A DNA stretch of 64,000 bases from NCBI RefSeq assembly GCF_000515215.1, contig NZ_KI911557.1, positions 1,509,586 to 1,573,585 of the forward strand, in the 5' to 3' direction. This document shows positions 9,456 to 18,977 of the stretch, in pieces. Below the pieces are notes generated by a model. That model saw nothing but the letters and a program-made list of their open reading frames with translations. It did no database searches and was not told the DNA's origin. This stretch comes from Methylomonas sp. 11b. GTDB lineage: Bacteria > Pseudomonadota > Gammaproteobacteria > Methylococcales > Methylomonadaceae. Both the position numbers and the translations under genes were made by a program. The stretch's first letter is position 1; each line of letters starts with the position of its first letter.

Positions 9456-10163
9456 TTAGAAGATAACTTGGTCCGCAGAGGTTATATTGAAGAGCAACGG
9501 ACGATGATCGGGCGCATCCATATCATAAACTCTCGGATCGAGCGGAATCGGCTCAATCCGCACCAAATTGCTAGCCAAAACCCAGTCTAAGGTATTAACC
9601 AATCCGCTATTGGCTTTATGCGTACCTTGCCCCTGCCAGACATCGTGTGGATGAGATCCCTGAATGTCCAAATTCGCGTGGTTACCGATTTCCCAATTCA
9701 AATCCCCGGTGATCGCCCAGGTTGCATCCTGCATACTTGCGGCTGTTTTCAATTGATACTTTGTCAATCCGGTTTGACCGGACTTGAAGTGACCAAAATG
9801 AAGGTAACCGTTATAGTGAGCGAATGCATGTGCGTGGACCGAAAACAACCCTCGGTTCAGGCCTAGAAAATCCCCCTGAAAGCCAAAGTCCAGGCCAGGT
9901 TTGCGACGAATCGCCACAACATAGCTATTGCTATGCCCACCGTGCAAGCACTGCACACAATAACTGGGCCAATCGGTCTGGTTGTATACTTTATCGAGGA
10001 AATTGACATAAGCATCTTCCCGAGCCCCGTGCACCTCGCAAATAAAAAGCACATCCACTATCGCAGGTTTGAGCATATTGTCGATAAAACCTGAAACCAA
10101 AGCCTGCTTTTCTATTGCCGAGCCCTGCCCGTTCTTTTCGATGTTCCAGCTAGCGACAATCAT
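9456..10163 (-). CDS. Endonuclease/exonuclease/phosphatase-fold protein
   Basis: A 235-aa protein with the DNase I-like (EEP) catalytic residues in order: SWNIEK (metal-binding Asn/Glu), FICEVHG, ITGDLNWEI (Asp/Asn pair), LDWVLASN and PDHRPL (catalytic Asp-His). No signal peptide is seen, so it is probably cytoplasmic. The substrate cannot be read from sequence: DNA, RNA and phosphoesters are all hydrolysed by this fold. It lies between rbgA and a methyltransferase and shares no obvious operon. Confidence 0.75.
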   Translation of the reverse strand: MIVASWNIEKNGQGSAIEKQALVSGFIDNMLKPAIVDVLFICEVHGAREDAYVNFLDKVYNQTDWPSYCVQCLHGGHSNSYVVAIRRKPGLDFGFQGDFLGLNRGLFSVHAHAFAHYNGYLHFGHFKSGQTGLTKYQLKTAASMQDATWAITGDLNWEIGNHANLDIQGSHPHDVWQGQGTHKANSGLVNTLDWVLASNLVRIEPIPLDPRVYDMDAPDHRPLLFNITSADQVIF

Positions 10164-10279
10164 TGTTCCACCATTAGATAAAAGACGTTAAAGGAATTCC
10201 TAAAAGCACCTGGCAAACCGCTATCGCTAAATGCTGGCCCCGTGCCATCGAAAATGACATTACAGATGTCACGAAAGAA

Positions 10280-10936
10280 TTACGCTTTCATGACTTTATA
10301 AATATGATGCGCGCCGGCATGATTAACGGTGCTTTCTTCCACGGTAACCGAGAAACCGAAATCCGGGCCGATATTTTTCGGATCGTGCTCCTCGCCGACA
10401 AATTCCGAATAGGGAATATAAATCCGCGTATGCTCGCTAATGTAGTCTTTAACTTGGTGGAAAAACCGTTTCAATATATCGCGCCCACCGTCTTCGTTCA
10501 GCCCGAAGGTGCCGTCGGACGGATAATAATTGAAATTAAAAACAATTAGGTCAAACAGCGTGTGCGGCACATCGGCAAATAAATCGCTGTGCAGAAAATC
10601 GATAGGCGCCAATTCAGGATTCAAACGCGTGTTTTCCAAGGTGCAATGCACCGCATCCCGATTAAAGTCCACACCCATCACGCTTTCGCAGCCCATTTTT
10701 TTTAACAAAAACGCGAAATAGCCGCTGCCGCAGCCCATATCCAAAGCCATTTCAGCGGGCGGCTGTTGCAGAATGAAATTCCCGAAAAAAGAGCTGGTTA
10801 GTCCAAAATCGGACGGAAACACATTTTTGGCAATCTTCAAGTTAATGCCATCCAACTCCGTCATATAAGGTTGTTTATCCAAATAGTGGGCCAATTCCTG
10901 CTTGCGAGCATCGATGCTCATCTCCGGCTGTTTCAT
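10280..10936 (-). CDS. Class I SAM-dependent methyltransferase
   Basis: A 218-aa protein with the SAM-binding motif LDMGCGSGYFAFLL (about residues 68-81), acidic GVDFNRDAV, and FNFNYYP where N6/PrmC-type enzymes carry NPPY. Together with the KNVFPSDFGLTSSFFGNF lead-in this resembles HemK/PrmA-like small-molecule or protein methyltransferases, but the changed NPPY motif makes the substrate uncertain. The start may be residue 1 or 6 (both Met). Confidence 0.75.
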   Translation of the reverse strand: MKQPEMSIDARKQELAHYLDKQPYMTELDGINLKIAKNVFPSDFGLTSSFFGNFILQQPPAEMALDMGCGSGYFAFLLKKMGCESVMGVDFNRDAVHCTLENTRLNPELAPIDFLHSDLFADVPHTLFDLIVFNFNYYPSDGTFGLNEDGGRDILKRFFHQVKDYISEHTRIYIPYSEFVGEEHDPKNIGPDFGFSVTVEESTVNHAGAHHIYKVMKA

Positions 10937-11299
10937 AATTCACTATGTTGAGTTGAGTTGCGCCACGCTTATGGACGCGTTTATTTTAGGAGCCTGCCGT
11001 AAACGGCTGGCCGGTTCACACTTAAATCCTACAACAAACAGCCGCTGGCAGCCAAACCCTATGCCGTTATCGCCAGCCGCGCAGGGTCCGCAGCGTTGGC
11101 TAACTGCCCGCCTTTGATGTCGGCCAAGCGGCTCGACAGCCACGTAAGCGCGGGCAATTTGCCCGACTTTTTCGGGCAAATATCAGCTTACCCAAGCCGC
11201 CGTCTCGCCTAAACTGCAACAGTTCGCGATATTCAGAGCCCAAACATCAGCCTGCGTATCAGTCTCACACCCAGCCACTATCAAAAAGAAAACATCGCC
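10937..11299. other. Intergenic region with one strong hairpin
   Basis: No convincing gene in this 363-bp gap. A perfect 10-bp hairpin, ATTTGCCCGA (11157-11166) with TCGGGCAAAT (11172-11181), lies 119 bp before the cupin gene; an alternative CGGGCAA/TTGCCCG pairing overlaps it. No T run follows. It could be an attenuator or a recombination remnant. Confidence 0.35.
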
Positions 11300-11740
11300 A
11301 TGAACACATATCTTTTCGACGACCGCCGTATCGATTGGCAAACCCTGGAGGGATTTGAGCATTTACGCTATTTCATTCTGAACATCGACGCCGACGCCAA
11401 CATTGCCGACGTCTTGTTCAAATTTGCCGCCGGCCAACAAATAGTGCTGCACCGACACAAAGCGCCAAACCACATTTTTGTCATCCAAGGCGAACATAGA
11501 ATCTACCACGCCGACGGCACATTGAAGGAAATCAGACCGGTCGGCAGCTACACCCTCAGCCCGGCCAGCGACGTGCCGCACCGGGAAGGCGGCGGCGACA
11601 TTGACGTCATCCTGTTGTTCAGCATCCGCGGCACCGGGGTGCTTTACGACATACTGGACGACGATGCCAACGTTATCGGTAGCCTGGCGATGTCCGACTT
11701 CGTAGCATTACACCAAGCACAGTCCGGGCAAACGGGATAA
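11300..11740 (+). CDS. Cupin-domain protein
   Basis: A 146-aa protein with one double-stranded beta-helix. The motif GQQIVLHRHKAPNHIFVIQGEH gives two metal-ligand His (about residues 52 and 54) and a Glu, and the second cupin motif includes PHREGGG. It resembles ChrR-like or acetylacetone dioxygenase-type cupins. A good start region (aaagaaaacatcgccATG) fits the ATG at 11300. The substrate is unknown and no neighbour suggests one. Confidence 0.7.
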   Translation: MNTYLFDDRRIDWQTLEGFEHLRYFILNIDADANIADVLFKFAAGQQIVLHRHKAPNHIFVIQGEHRIYHADGTLKEIRPVGSYTLSPASDVPHREGGGDIDVILLFSIRGTGVLYDILDDDANVIGSLAMSDFVALHQAQSGQTG

Positions 11741-12149
11741 AAATCGCGCGATGTCGGAATTTTGAACCTGTGCAATGCCCCCCACACCCGGTTACCGTTT
11801 GCTGAGGCATTGGGCTGTACCGGCAATAACCAGTTGCTCAAGGCTTTAATGCTGTCATCTCGCCTCAGCCACATCTATTCATGGCTTGGGGGTTTAACTA
11901 TGTATTAACCCGGCCCTATTTATCACGAGCATTCCGTTCAGGCTGAGCTCGTCGAAGCCCGGGCGGGTGTGCCCTTCGATAGGCTTGTATGGTAAAGTTA
12001 AAGAGAATCGATGGGACGTTCGGTGTCGGGATGGAGGGACGTCGACGGGTATCTGCTAAGCTAGGCCTCGCTGAGAATTCATCCCATCGCGTCTTCCAGA
12101 GTCGATGAAAAATCTAGCGGTTAAACCGCCGATTTGTGCACAAGCTTAC
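11741..12149. repeat. Intergenic region with a dispersed-repeat unit
   Basis: No gene is supported here. The stretch about 11933-11992 has the TTCAGGCTGAGC...TCGTCGAAG...CCCTTCGATAGGC pattern common as a dispersed inverted repeat in proteobacterial intergenic DNA. The rest of the gap shows no recognisable feature. Confidence 0.45.
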
Positions 12150-12410
12150 TCGGCAGACGCCTATGCTAACGGTGACCATGACAACTTCAAGGTTTGCCGG
12201 CCAACCTGGTCAGCGCATTATTGGTAATTTTCGCCAGCAAATTTGGGATGCCGGTTTCCCCCCCCCCCCCCACGTTTCGGTGGGTTCTTTATTCGGTATC
12301 GGCTTGGCCGCGGCAAGGCCAATACTGGAGTGATCGCATCGATTGCCTTATCCTGGCTGCTGACCTTACCCTGCATGGCTATCTGTTCCGCTGCCATTTC
12401 ATACGCCTAG
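12150..12410 (+). pseudogene. Decayed PiT-family inorganic phosphate permease
   Basis: Three consecutive pieces match the PiT permease family, but in different frames. AYANGDHDNFK (from 12159) is the N-terminal ANGANDNFKG motif. LPANLVSALLVIFASKFGMPVS (from about 12192) and HVSVGSLFGIGL are from the C-terminal repeat. GKANTGVIASIALSWLLTLP runs to the stop at 12408. The N-terminal motif is joined almost directly to the C-terminal one, so most of the gene has been deleted. A run of 14 C (12258-12271) and another indel near 12312 break the frame. PiT carriers also import arsenate, which fits the arsM gene that follows. Confidence 0.75.
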
Positions 12411-12445
12411 CACTTATCTTCAATAATAAAAATACGAGGCTTTTC

Positions 12446-13489
12446 ATGACTACCAGTATCGAAATCAGCGAATCGGTCCGCCATTACTACGGCCAGGTCT
12501 TGCAATCCAGCAACGATCTAAAAACCAGCGCCTGTTGCAGCATCGACGCCATGCCGAGCTATTTAAAAGCCTTGCTGGTCAACCTGCATCCCGAAATCTT
12601 GGAACGGTTTTACGGCTGTGGATCACCATTACCCCCCGCGTTGACTGGTAAAACGGTGCTGGATTTGGGCTGCGGCACCGGCCGCGACTGCTATCTGCTG
12701 TCGAAACTGGTCGGCGCGACAGGACGGGTAATTGGCGTGGATATGACACCCGAGCAATTGGAAGTTGCCGTGCGTCATCGCAACTGGCACGCCGAACGCT
12801 TTGGGTTTGCCAATGTTGAGTTTTTGCACGGTCACATCGAAAACCTGCACACCGTGGGTATCGCCGACAACAGTATCGACGTAGTAGTCTCCAACTGCGT
12901 GATCAATCTATCGCCGGAAAAGCCCAGTGTGCTGGCGGAAATATTCCGGGTATTGAAACCCGGCGGCGAACTGTATTTTTCCGATGTATTTGCCGACCGC
13001 CGCATCCCATTCGAACTGCGCCAAGACCCGGTTTTATTGGGCGAATGCCTGGGTGGCGCTTTGTATTGGGAAGACTTCCGGCGCATTTTGCAGGACTTAG
13101 GCTGCCCCGATGTCCGCAAGGTCAAACAAAATCCCATCAGCATCGACGACCCGGAAGTGTTCGCAAAAATCGGCATGGTCAAGTTCGATTCAGTGACAGT
13201 GCGCGCCTTTAAAATGCCATTGGAAGATCGTTGCGAGGACTTCGGCCAAGTCGCGACTTATTTGGGCACTATTGAGCAACACCCGCACAGTTTCGACTTG
13301 GACGATCATCATCATTTCGAAACCGGCCGGCCGTTAAGAGTCTGCGGTAACACCGCCGACATGCTGGCCGGTAGCCGCTATGGCGAACACTTCCGAGTAT
13401 TGGGCGACAAGACCCGGCATTTCGGCTTATTCGATTGCTCGCCCGGACCCGGCAGCGAAGCCATCAAGACTGACAGCGCCTGTTGCTGA
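12446..13489 (+). CDS. arsM: Arsenite methyltransferase ArsM
   Basis: Methylates As(III) using SAM. The 347-aa protein has the SAM motif LDLGCGTGRD (about residues 72-81) and cysteines at 30/31, 58, 151 (SNCVINL) and 201 (GECLGGA). Their spacing matches the four arsenic-binding cysteines of characterised ArsM proteins. The C-terminus adds a terminal Cys pair, seen in the subgroup associated with arsenosugar genes. The reading frame is open further upstream, but that part is the PiT remnant; the ATG at 12446 has GAGG 8 nt ahead. ArsS, a TIGR04282 transferase and a DUF3047 protein lie 6-13 kb downstream. Confidence 0.92.
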   Translation: MTTSIEISESVRHYYGQVLQSSNDLKTSACCSIDAMPSYLKALLVNLHPEILERFYGCGSPLPPALTGKTVLDLGCGTGRDCYLLSKLVGATGRVIGVDMTPEQLEVAVRHRNWHAERFGFANVEFLHGHIENLHTVGIADNSIDVVVSNCVINLSPEKPSVLAEIFRVLKPGGELYFSDVFADRRIPFELRQDPVLLGECLGGALYWEDFRRILQDLGCPDVRKVKQNPISIDDPEVFAKIGMVKFDSVTVRAFKMPLEDRCEDFGQVATYLGTIEQHPHSFDLDDHHHFETGRPLRVCGNTADMLAGSRYGEHFRVLGDKTRHFGLFDCSPGPGSEAIKTDSACC

Positions 13490-13986
13490 GATGGGCTCAT
13501 CCGATCAAACAGTGAGAGTGTAGTGCCTGGCGGCGACTCGGAACGCTGTGGCTTCCAGCCAGGTGTGCGGGAGCGGATATCGGCCGGATCATACAGATAG
13601 GCCAGGAGTTTGCCGCCGGCGTTGCCACAGATATAGCCGATGGCGGAGCCGGTTTTGTTGGCGGCGGTTTTGCGGCCCAACAGGTTATAGCTGAAGCTTT
13701 GTTGTCGGCTGCAGTTCAGGAACCGGGTTAACAGTAAACTTTACCGACCTGGTTTCAGTGGGTTTGGACAAGCCGCTCTGTTTGAGCGAACGGGTAGCGA
13801 CTGGTGTTCATGTGATGATGTGCTCGAGTTGCCGCAATAAGGCGAGCATCGCTATACCGACAGTTGCAAAACCGGTTGGATAAAGAATTCTGAGAAGAAT
13901 CAAAATAATTGCCAAGTACCGGCTAAAAGCAGCCTGACCCCAAACCTGTCAATGGCGACTGTCCAGCCAACACTGATCCGCAATAG
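13490..13986 (-). pseudogene. Intergenic region with a possible Rhs/YD-repeat fragment
   Basis: No intact gene. On the minus strand, from about 13740 to 13540, the open stretch reads RQQSFSYNLLGRKTAANKTGS, which resembles a single YD repeat of Rhs/wall-associated proteins, followed by unrelated sequence. It overlaps the end of arsM. The rest of the gap holds nothing recognisable. Weak evidence: one repeat only. Confidence 0.25.
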
Positions 13987-15333
13987 TTAATCCGCCCCGA
14001 CCGCCTTTTTTAACAGCGGTTTGAAAGCAAAAATCGCCAAGCCGGTAGCACCGCCCATCGCTGCCAATAGCAGAAAGAAATCCTGTCTTGGCATTTGCTC
14101 GTAAAAACTGCCGATGTAGCCCGACAAATAATTGCCGAAAAACGTCGACAAAAACCACATGCCCATCAACATCCCCACCAAACGTGGTGGCGAGACTTTG
14201 CTGACCAGCGACAAACCGACAGGCGATAAATAAAGTTCGCCCAGCGTGTAAATCAAGGTACACAGCGCCAACCACAGAAAGCTGATTTTTTCGGCGGATT
14301 GCACATCGCTAATCGCGAAAATCAGCACCAAGAACGATGCGCCCAACAATATCGAGCCGAATGCCATTTTGCCGACACTGGAACTTTGCCGGCCCTGGCT
14401 GGCACGGTACCTGGATATTCGGTCGATTAGCGGCACCAACAGGAATATGAAGGCCGGATTCAGGGATTGAAACCAGGTGGAGGGCATTTCCCAACCCAGG
14501 ATATGCCAATCGGTATTGTGCTCGGCGAACAGTTGCAAAGTATTACCTTGTTGCTCATAAACTGCCCAGAACAGGATATTCAGTACCGCTAAAGCCATTA
14601 ATCCACCTAGGGCCTGCCACTCCTTGATAGTCAGCGGCTCAGGCTTGATCACGTCGGTCGCACGTTTAACAAATTGATCCGCACCCAAATACTTTTGCCC
14701 AAGCAAATACACCAGCAAGCCCAGCAACATACCCATGCCGGCGGCGCCGAAGCCGTAATGCCAGCCATAGCGTTGCCCCAAGGTACCGCAGATCAATGGC
14801 GAGAAAAACGCGCCCAGGTTGATGCCCATATAAAAAATCGTAAACGCGCCGTCGCGTCGCGGATCGCCGGGCGGATATAAACTACCCACTTGGGTCGAAA
14901 TATTGGGCTTGAAACAGCCATTACCCAGAATCAAAAACAGCAGCGCCAACAGGAAAAACGCTTCGGAGGCCATCAGGAAATGACCGATGGCCATCAACAC
15001 GCTACCTACTATCACGCATTTGCGCGGCCCCAAAACCCGGTCGGCCAAAATCCCGCCGAACAGCGGGGTGAAGTACACCAGGCCGGTATATAAACCGTAA
15101 ATCTGCGAGGCCAAGGCTTGCGTGGACAAAGGCCCGAACAATCCCTGCAAACCCGTCTGTAGCGGCGCAAATCCGAATACCAACGTATTGGTTTGCGCGG
15201 CTTGAATTAAATGTTGGGTCATGTACAACACCAGCAAGGCGCGCATCCCGTAATAGGAAAATCGCTCCCACATTTCGGTGAAAAACAGCACGAACAAGCC
15301 GATGGGATGACCAAACAGTTTTTTTTGATTCAC
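13987..15333 (-). CDS. POT/PTR2-family proton-dependent peptide transporter
   Basis: A 448-aa polytopic inner-membrane protein. The FFTEMWERFSYYGMRALLVLYM segment (residues about 17-38) is the ExxER-containing helix 1 signature of POT transporters, and GGILADRVLGPRKCVIVG follows. Members import di- and tripeptides with protons; the bacterial family is usually 450-500 aa, so this is near full length. It converges with arsM and is divergent from the malic enzyme gene. Confidence 0.9.
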   Translation of the reverse strand: MNQKKLFGHPIGLFVLFFTEMWERFSYYGMRALLVLYMTQHLIQAAQTNTLVFGFAPLQTGLQGLFGPLSTQALASQIYGLYTGLVYFTPLFGGILADRVLGPRKCVIVGSVLMAIGHFLMASEAFFLLALLFLILGNGCFKPNISTQVGSLYPPGDPRRDGAFTIFYMGINLGAFFSPLICGTLGQRYGWHYGFGAAGMGMLLGLLVYLLGQKYLGADQFVKRATDVIKPEPLTIKEWQALGGLMALAVLNILFWAVYEQQGNTLQLFAEHNTDWHILGWEMPSTWFQSLNPAFIFLLVPLIDRISRYRASQGRQSSSVGKMAFGSILLGASFLVLIFAISDVQSAEKISFLWLALCTLIYTLGELYLSPVGLSLVSKVSPPRLVGMLMGMWFLSTFFGNYLSGYIGSFYEQMPRQDFFLLLAAMGGATGLAIFAFKPLLKKAVGAD

Positions 15334-15601
15334 GTGGGAAAAGTGTTGTTTGTTTCTTTGGAAAGCGTGTTGAACATCATCTCACAAGCGCCAATCTGGG
15401 GCATTTTTACGGTAAACCCCCAGTAAATGCACCGCCTTGAAACACGGCAACTATTAGCGACAAAAAAAGTGCCCATTCAGCATGTTTTCGGCTACCGCAT
15501 CGCCGATTAGGCTGTTATAAAGGGAACACGCGCCATAGTTTGCGCTATTCGAACTCCTGGTTAGCCCCTGGATTTCGATTAAATATTTTCAAGGAAACTT
15601 A

Positions 15602-17344
15602 ATGACAACGCTAAGCGATTATTTCGACTACCGGCTAGATGCCGACGGTAACAAATATGTAGAAGTTTCGATTCGGGGCGTGACTTTACTCAGGTTGCCG
15701 GCAACCAATAAAGGCACAGCGTTTAGTGTGCAGGAACGCATCGAACTGGGCTTGGACGGCTTACTGCCGCCGCAAGTGACGGATATGGAGCAGCAGCTCG
15801 ACCGGCTATATGCCAATTATCAAAAGCAAGCGGATGATATTTCCAAGTATCAATTTCTCCGGGCGCTGCAAGACCGCACCGAAGTACTGTTTTACGCGCT
15901 GTTGGAACGGCATCTGGACGAAATGGTGCCCATCGTCTACACCCCAACGATAGGCTTGGCGGTACAGCAGTTCAGCTCCAACTTTACCACCACACGCGGA
16001 TTGACTTTTTCGGCAGCCAATATTGACCGGGCCGAAACCATTTTGCAAAACTACCCCTTGCACGATATTCGCATGATTGTGGTGACCGATTCCTCGTCGA
16101 TTCTGGGTATCGGCGACCAAGGCATGGGTGGCTTGGCGATTTGCATCGGCAAATTGGGGCTGTATACCGTCGGCGGCGGCATGTGTCCGTTTCAAACCTT
16201 GCCGGTCAATCTGGACGTGGGTACCAACCGCGCCGAATTGCTGGACGATCCTTTTTATTTAGGTGCACACACCCAGCGCTTGCACGACCAGCCTTATTTC
16301 GAATTGGTCGATAAATTTGTCACTGCGGTACAGAAAGTCTGGCCGAAAGCCATTATCCAATGGGAAGATTTTGCCAAAAACGTGGCCTTCGATTTATTGG
16401 CGAAATACAAAGATGTTATGCCCTGTTTTAACGACGACATCCAAGGCACTGGAGCGATGGCCTTGGCTGGCCTGCTGTCGGCTTGCCGTAAGAAAGGCGA
16501 AACCCTGGCAGAGCAAACCGTGGTAGTGGTAGGCGCCGGTGCCGGCGGATTTGGCGTGGCCAGTACCATCAAGAAAGGCATGCTGCGCGAAGGATTAACC
16601 ATGGAGCAAATTCTGCAGCGGATTTTCGTGGTCGATGCCCACGGTCTGGTGGTCAAGGAAGCCACCACCGAGGCCTACAAATTGCCGCTGTCGCATACTC
16701 AGGAAAGTTATCACGATTGGGATATTCCCGATGATAGGGTACCCAACCTGCTGGAAGTGGTCACTCATGCCAAGCCCACCGTATTGCTCGGACTAACTGG
16801 CGTGCCGGGATTGTTCACCGAAACCGTGATTAAAACCATGGCGGCAAACCACGCTCACCCCATTATTTTCCCTTTATCCAACCCCACCGCCAATTGCGAA
16901 GCCACGCCGGAAGACATTTTGGAGTGGACGCAAGGCTCGGCAATGGTTGCAACCGGCAGCCCATTCGCCGACGTACAATATCAAGGCCGGCGTTATCCGA
17001 TTGGGCAGGGCAATAATGCCTTTATATTTCCTGGCTTGGGCCTTGCCGCGGTGTTGGGCGAGTGCAGCCGGATTAGCGACGCGATGGTCTTGGAGTCTGC
17101 CTATGCCTTGGCCGACTACATCGCGGAGAATTGTTTGACTGCCGGCCTGATCTTCCCGCCGGTGGGCGATCTAAAACAAGTCAGTTTATTTGTGGCTAAT
17201 CGGGTATTGGCTAAAGCCCTGGAAGACGGCTCCGCGACGCGGCAGGATTTAGTGGGCATTGATCTGGAAGCCTACGTTAAAGCCAATCTCTGGAAAGCCG
17301 AGTATCTGCCTTGCAAATATGCCGGGGCAGCGGTAACAAATTGA
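15602..17344 (+). CDS. maeA: NAD-type malic enzyme
   Basis: Oxidative decarboxylation of malate to pyruvate. The 580-aa protein carries YTPTIGLA, RGLTFS, VVTDSSSILGIGDQGMGGL, the divalent-metal motif CFNDDIQGTGA and the dinucleotide fold VVVGAGAGGFGVAS. It has the long NAD-enzyme architecture (SfcA/MaeA-like) with no phosphotransacetylase domain. A clear AAGGAAAC site precedes the ATG. It is followed 43 bp later by the YgjV-like gene. Confidence 0.94.
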   Translation: MTTLSDYFDYRLDADGNKYVEVSIRGVTLLRLPATNKGTAFSVQERIELGLDGLLPPQVTDMEQQLDRLYANYQKQADDISKYQFLRALQDRTEVLFYALLERHLDEMVPIVYTPTIGLAVQQFSSNFTTTRGLTFSAANIDRAETILQNYPLHDIRMIVVTDSSSILGIGDQGMGGLAICIGKLGLYTVGGGMCPFQTLPVNLDVGTNRAELLDDPFYLGAHTQRLHDQPYFELVDKFVTAVQKVWPKAIIQWEDFAKNVAFDLLAKYKDVMPCFNDDIQGTGAMALAGLLSACRKKGETLAEQTVVVVGAGAGGFGVASTIKKGMLREGLTMEQILQRIFVVDAHGLVVKEATTEAYKLPLSHTQESYHDWDIPDDRVPNLLEVVTHAKPTVLLGLTGVPGLFTETVIKTMAANHAHPIIFPLSNPTANCEATPEDILEWTQGSAMVATGSPFADVQYQGRRYPIGQGNNAFIFPGLGLAAVLGECSRISDAMVLESAYALADYIAENCLTAGLIFPPVGDLKQVSLFVANRVLAKALEDGSATRQDLVGIDLEAYVKANLWKAEYLPCKYAGAAVTN

Positions 17345-17387
17345 TGGAATTTCCCCACTAAGAAGGCTCAGCGGTAAGACTTAGCAC

Positions 17388-17900
17388 TTGCAATTAGATT
17401 TGAATCTGCTGAATCTCGCTTACCTGATTGGCGGGATTGGCATTCTGGTGGAATGGCGGGCTTATTGTCTGCCGGATGGCCTGGCGTTTCGGCGCTGGTC
17501 CGCGGCCGGGGCCGTGCTGTGGGCCGTGCAATACCTGTTGCTGGATGCCTGGACCGCCGGCTTGACCATGGCCAGCACCGCCCTGCGCACCCTGCTGTCC
17601 AACCGTCTGGAGAAAGGTTTTTACCGGCACTGGGCGGCGGCAGGGTTCGTAGCCTTGTTTAGCGGGCTTACGGCATTCTCTTGGCAAGGCCCGGTTTCTT
17701 TATTGCCGGCGTTTGCGGTAATCAACACTACACTGGCTTTGTTTTATCTGGATAATCGCCGCATGCGCGTCGTGCTGTTGGCTTCCAGTGTGGCATGGAT
17801 AAGCAACGATTATATCTGGCAAGCCTGGCCGGCGTTTGTAGCCGAAACCGTGGCGCTGGGCCTTAATCTGCGGACGATACGCAAGCTGTTCGCCCAATAA
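17388..17900 (+). CDS. YgjV-family inner-membrane protein
   Basis: A 170-aa protein with about six hydrophobic helices. The helix start NLAYLIGGIGILVEWRAY, then LWAVQYLLLDAWTAGLTMA and ALRTLLSN match the YgjV (Imp-YgjV) family pattern; function unknown. The frame has no early ATG, so a TTG at 17388 or a downstream alternative start is needed, and this start is uncertain. Probably co-transcribed with the malic enzyme gene (43-bp gap). Confidence 0.65.
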   Translation: MQLDLNLLNLAYLIGGIGILVEWRAYCLPDGLAFRRWSAAGAVLWAVQYLLLDAWTAGLTMASTALRTLLSNRLEKGFYRHWAAAGFVALFSGLTAFSWQGPVSLLPAFAVINTTLALFYLDNRRMRVVLLASSVAWISNDYIWQAWPAFVAETVALGLNLRTIRKLFAQ

Positions 17901-17967
17901 CAACGCGCCCCTTCAATATAAACACTTGAGCCGTCCCCTACCCCGTGACGGCGTTTCTGAAATGGCT

Positions 17968-18585
17968 TTATACCGTTTCTGTCTCCGCAACGGGTTCTTC
18001 CAGGACTTTCCAGTTATTTTCAAGCAAGGCGCAATAAGGGCGCAACGCGGCCATCAGCGTTTGATAAATAGTGAATGCATCGGTTGGGTCTTTTTGCTTA
18101 AGCTCGGCGACTTCGGTCAGAAATCGATACAGCATTTTTACCAAATTCTCGATGGACATCGCCAGCCAGGCATCATTTGTAATCCATTTGTCGATAAACT
18201 CATCCAGCCGTGCAAAGGTCAGTTTTAGTAGCGGATAAGCGGTTTGGGTTTCCTTAAATTCCCGGAGCAGTATGTAGTCTAGGTAAGCCCGCTCCGATGC
18301 CACCCGCGGCCGGTTGGTAATACTGAGGTAAGTGGCTTTGTGGTGGGCATAGGCGGCATCGAATTTTTCGCAAAATTCGGTTTCGGTGGTCATCGCCAGC
18401 CAAGTCTGCAAACTCGCGGTGCTTACGCTGTAGCACTCCTTGATTGAGTTTGCCATTTTGTCGAATTGCTCGATGAATGCCGGCTTGGCCAGTTCGCCTT
18501 TAATCAGATTTTCAATTGCCACCAGTTCGCTTGCAGTAACGCATACCGTGGCCAATTCTCGAACAATTTTTAGCTCGACACCCAT
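17968..18585 (-). CDS. Hypothetical helical protein
   Basis: Unrecognised 205-aa protein, predicted mostly alpha-helical and soluble. There is no signal peptide, membrane helix or known catalytic motif. It is Leu/Ala/Glu-rich with several Trp (NDAWLAMSIEN, LQTWLAM). It is 56 bp downstream of the YegP-like gene on the same strand, so the two may be co-transcribed. The long open frame in normal codon use supports it as a real gene. Confidence 0.6.
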   Translation of the reverse strand: MGVELKIVRELATVCVTASELVAIENLIKGELAKPAFIEQFDKMANSIKECYSVSTASLQTWLAMTTETEFCEKFDAAYAHHKATYLSITNRPRVASERAYLDYILLREFKETQTAYPLLKLTFARLDEFIDKWITNDAWLAMSIENLVKMLYRFLTEVAELKQKDPTDAFTIYQTLMAALRPYCALLENNWKVLEEPVAETETV

Positions 18586-18641
18586 ATTGTCTTTACCTAT
18601 TTTCGCTATGTAAAAATTAAAGCCGCGCTTTCAGCCCAAGT

Positions 18642-18977
18642 TTACAGCGTCAGATCGACGATTTCGGCAACGCAGGCATTGTCTTTAACCGTGTGCAGCG
18701 CATTGTCGAATACCATGTTCGAGTTGAATAAAACGCTTTTGACAATGATGGCGCCGGCCGCATCTTTAATCACAAAAAAAGTATCGCCTTCAGGAACCTT
18801 GCTGGCGGCAATCTGGTTGCTCATTAAGGAGCCGGTTCGCACTTCTTTAATGCCCTGGAGAGCTTCTTCTTTGTTGTCGTAATCGCCGCTGATCAGAATC
18901 AGTTCGCCCTTACTGTTCACAAAAGAAAAGGAATACTGATTGTCGTCGTTGGCTTTAAGTTGAAAAGTGGCTGGCAT
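18642..18977 (-). CDS. YegP-family protein (two DUF1508 repeats)
   Basis: A 111-aa protein with two tandem beta-rich repeats of about 50 aa. The first is FQLKANDDNQYSFSFVNSKGE then LISGDYDNKEEALQGIKEV; the second, TFFVIKDAAGAIIVKS with a degenerate end, is weaker. The LxSxxYxxKxxAxxGIxxV pattern is the DUF1508/YegP signature. Function unknown; homologues are small cytoplasmic proteins. Confidence 0.8.
   Translation of the reverse strand: MPATFQLKANDDNQYSFSFVNSKGELILISGDYDNKEEALQGIKEVRTGSLMSNQIAASKVPEGDTFFVIKDAAGAIIVKSVLFNSNMVFDNALHTVKDNACVAEIVDLTL

Noticed and set aside
12258..12271. C14 tract as a phase-variation switch
   Set aside because: The gene it lies in is already deleted in the middle and broken again downstream, so switching the tract would not restore a protein.
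12194..12445. Upstream extension of arsM by 84 codons
   Set aside because: The extension is PiT permease remnant sequence, shifted in frame; ArsM homology begins at the ATG at 12446.
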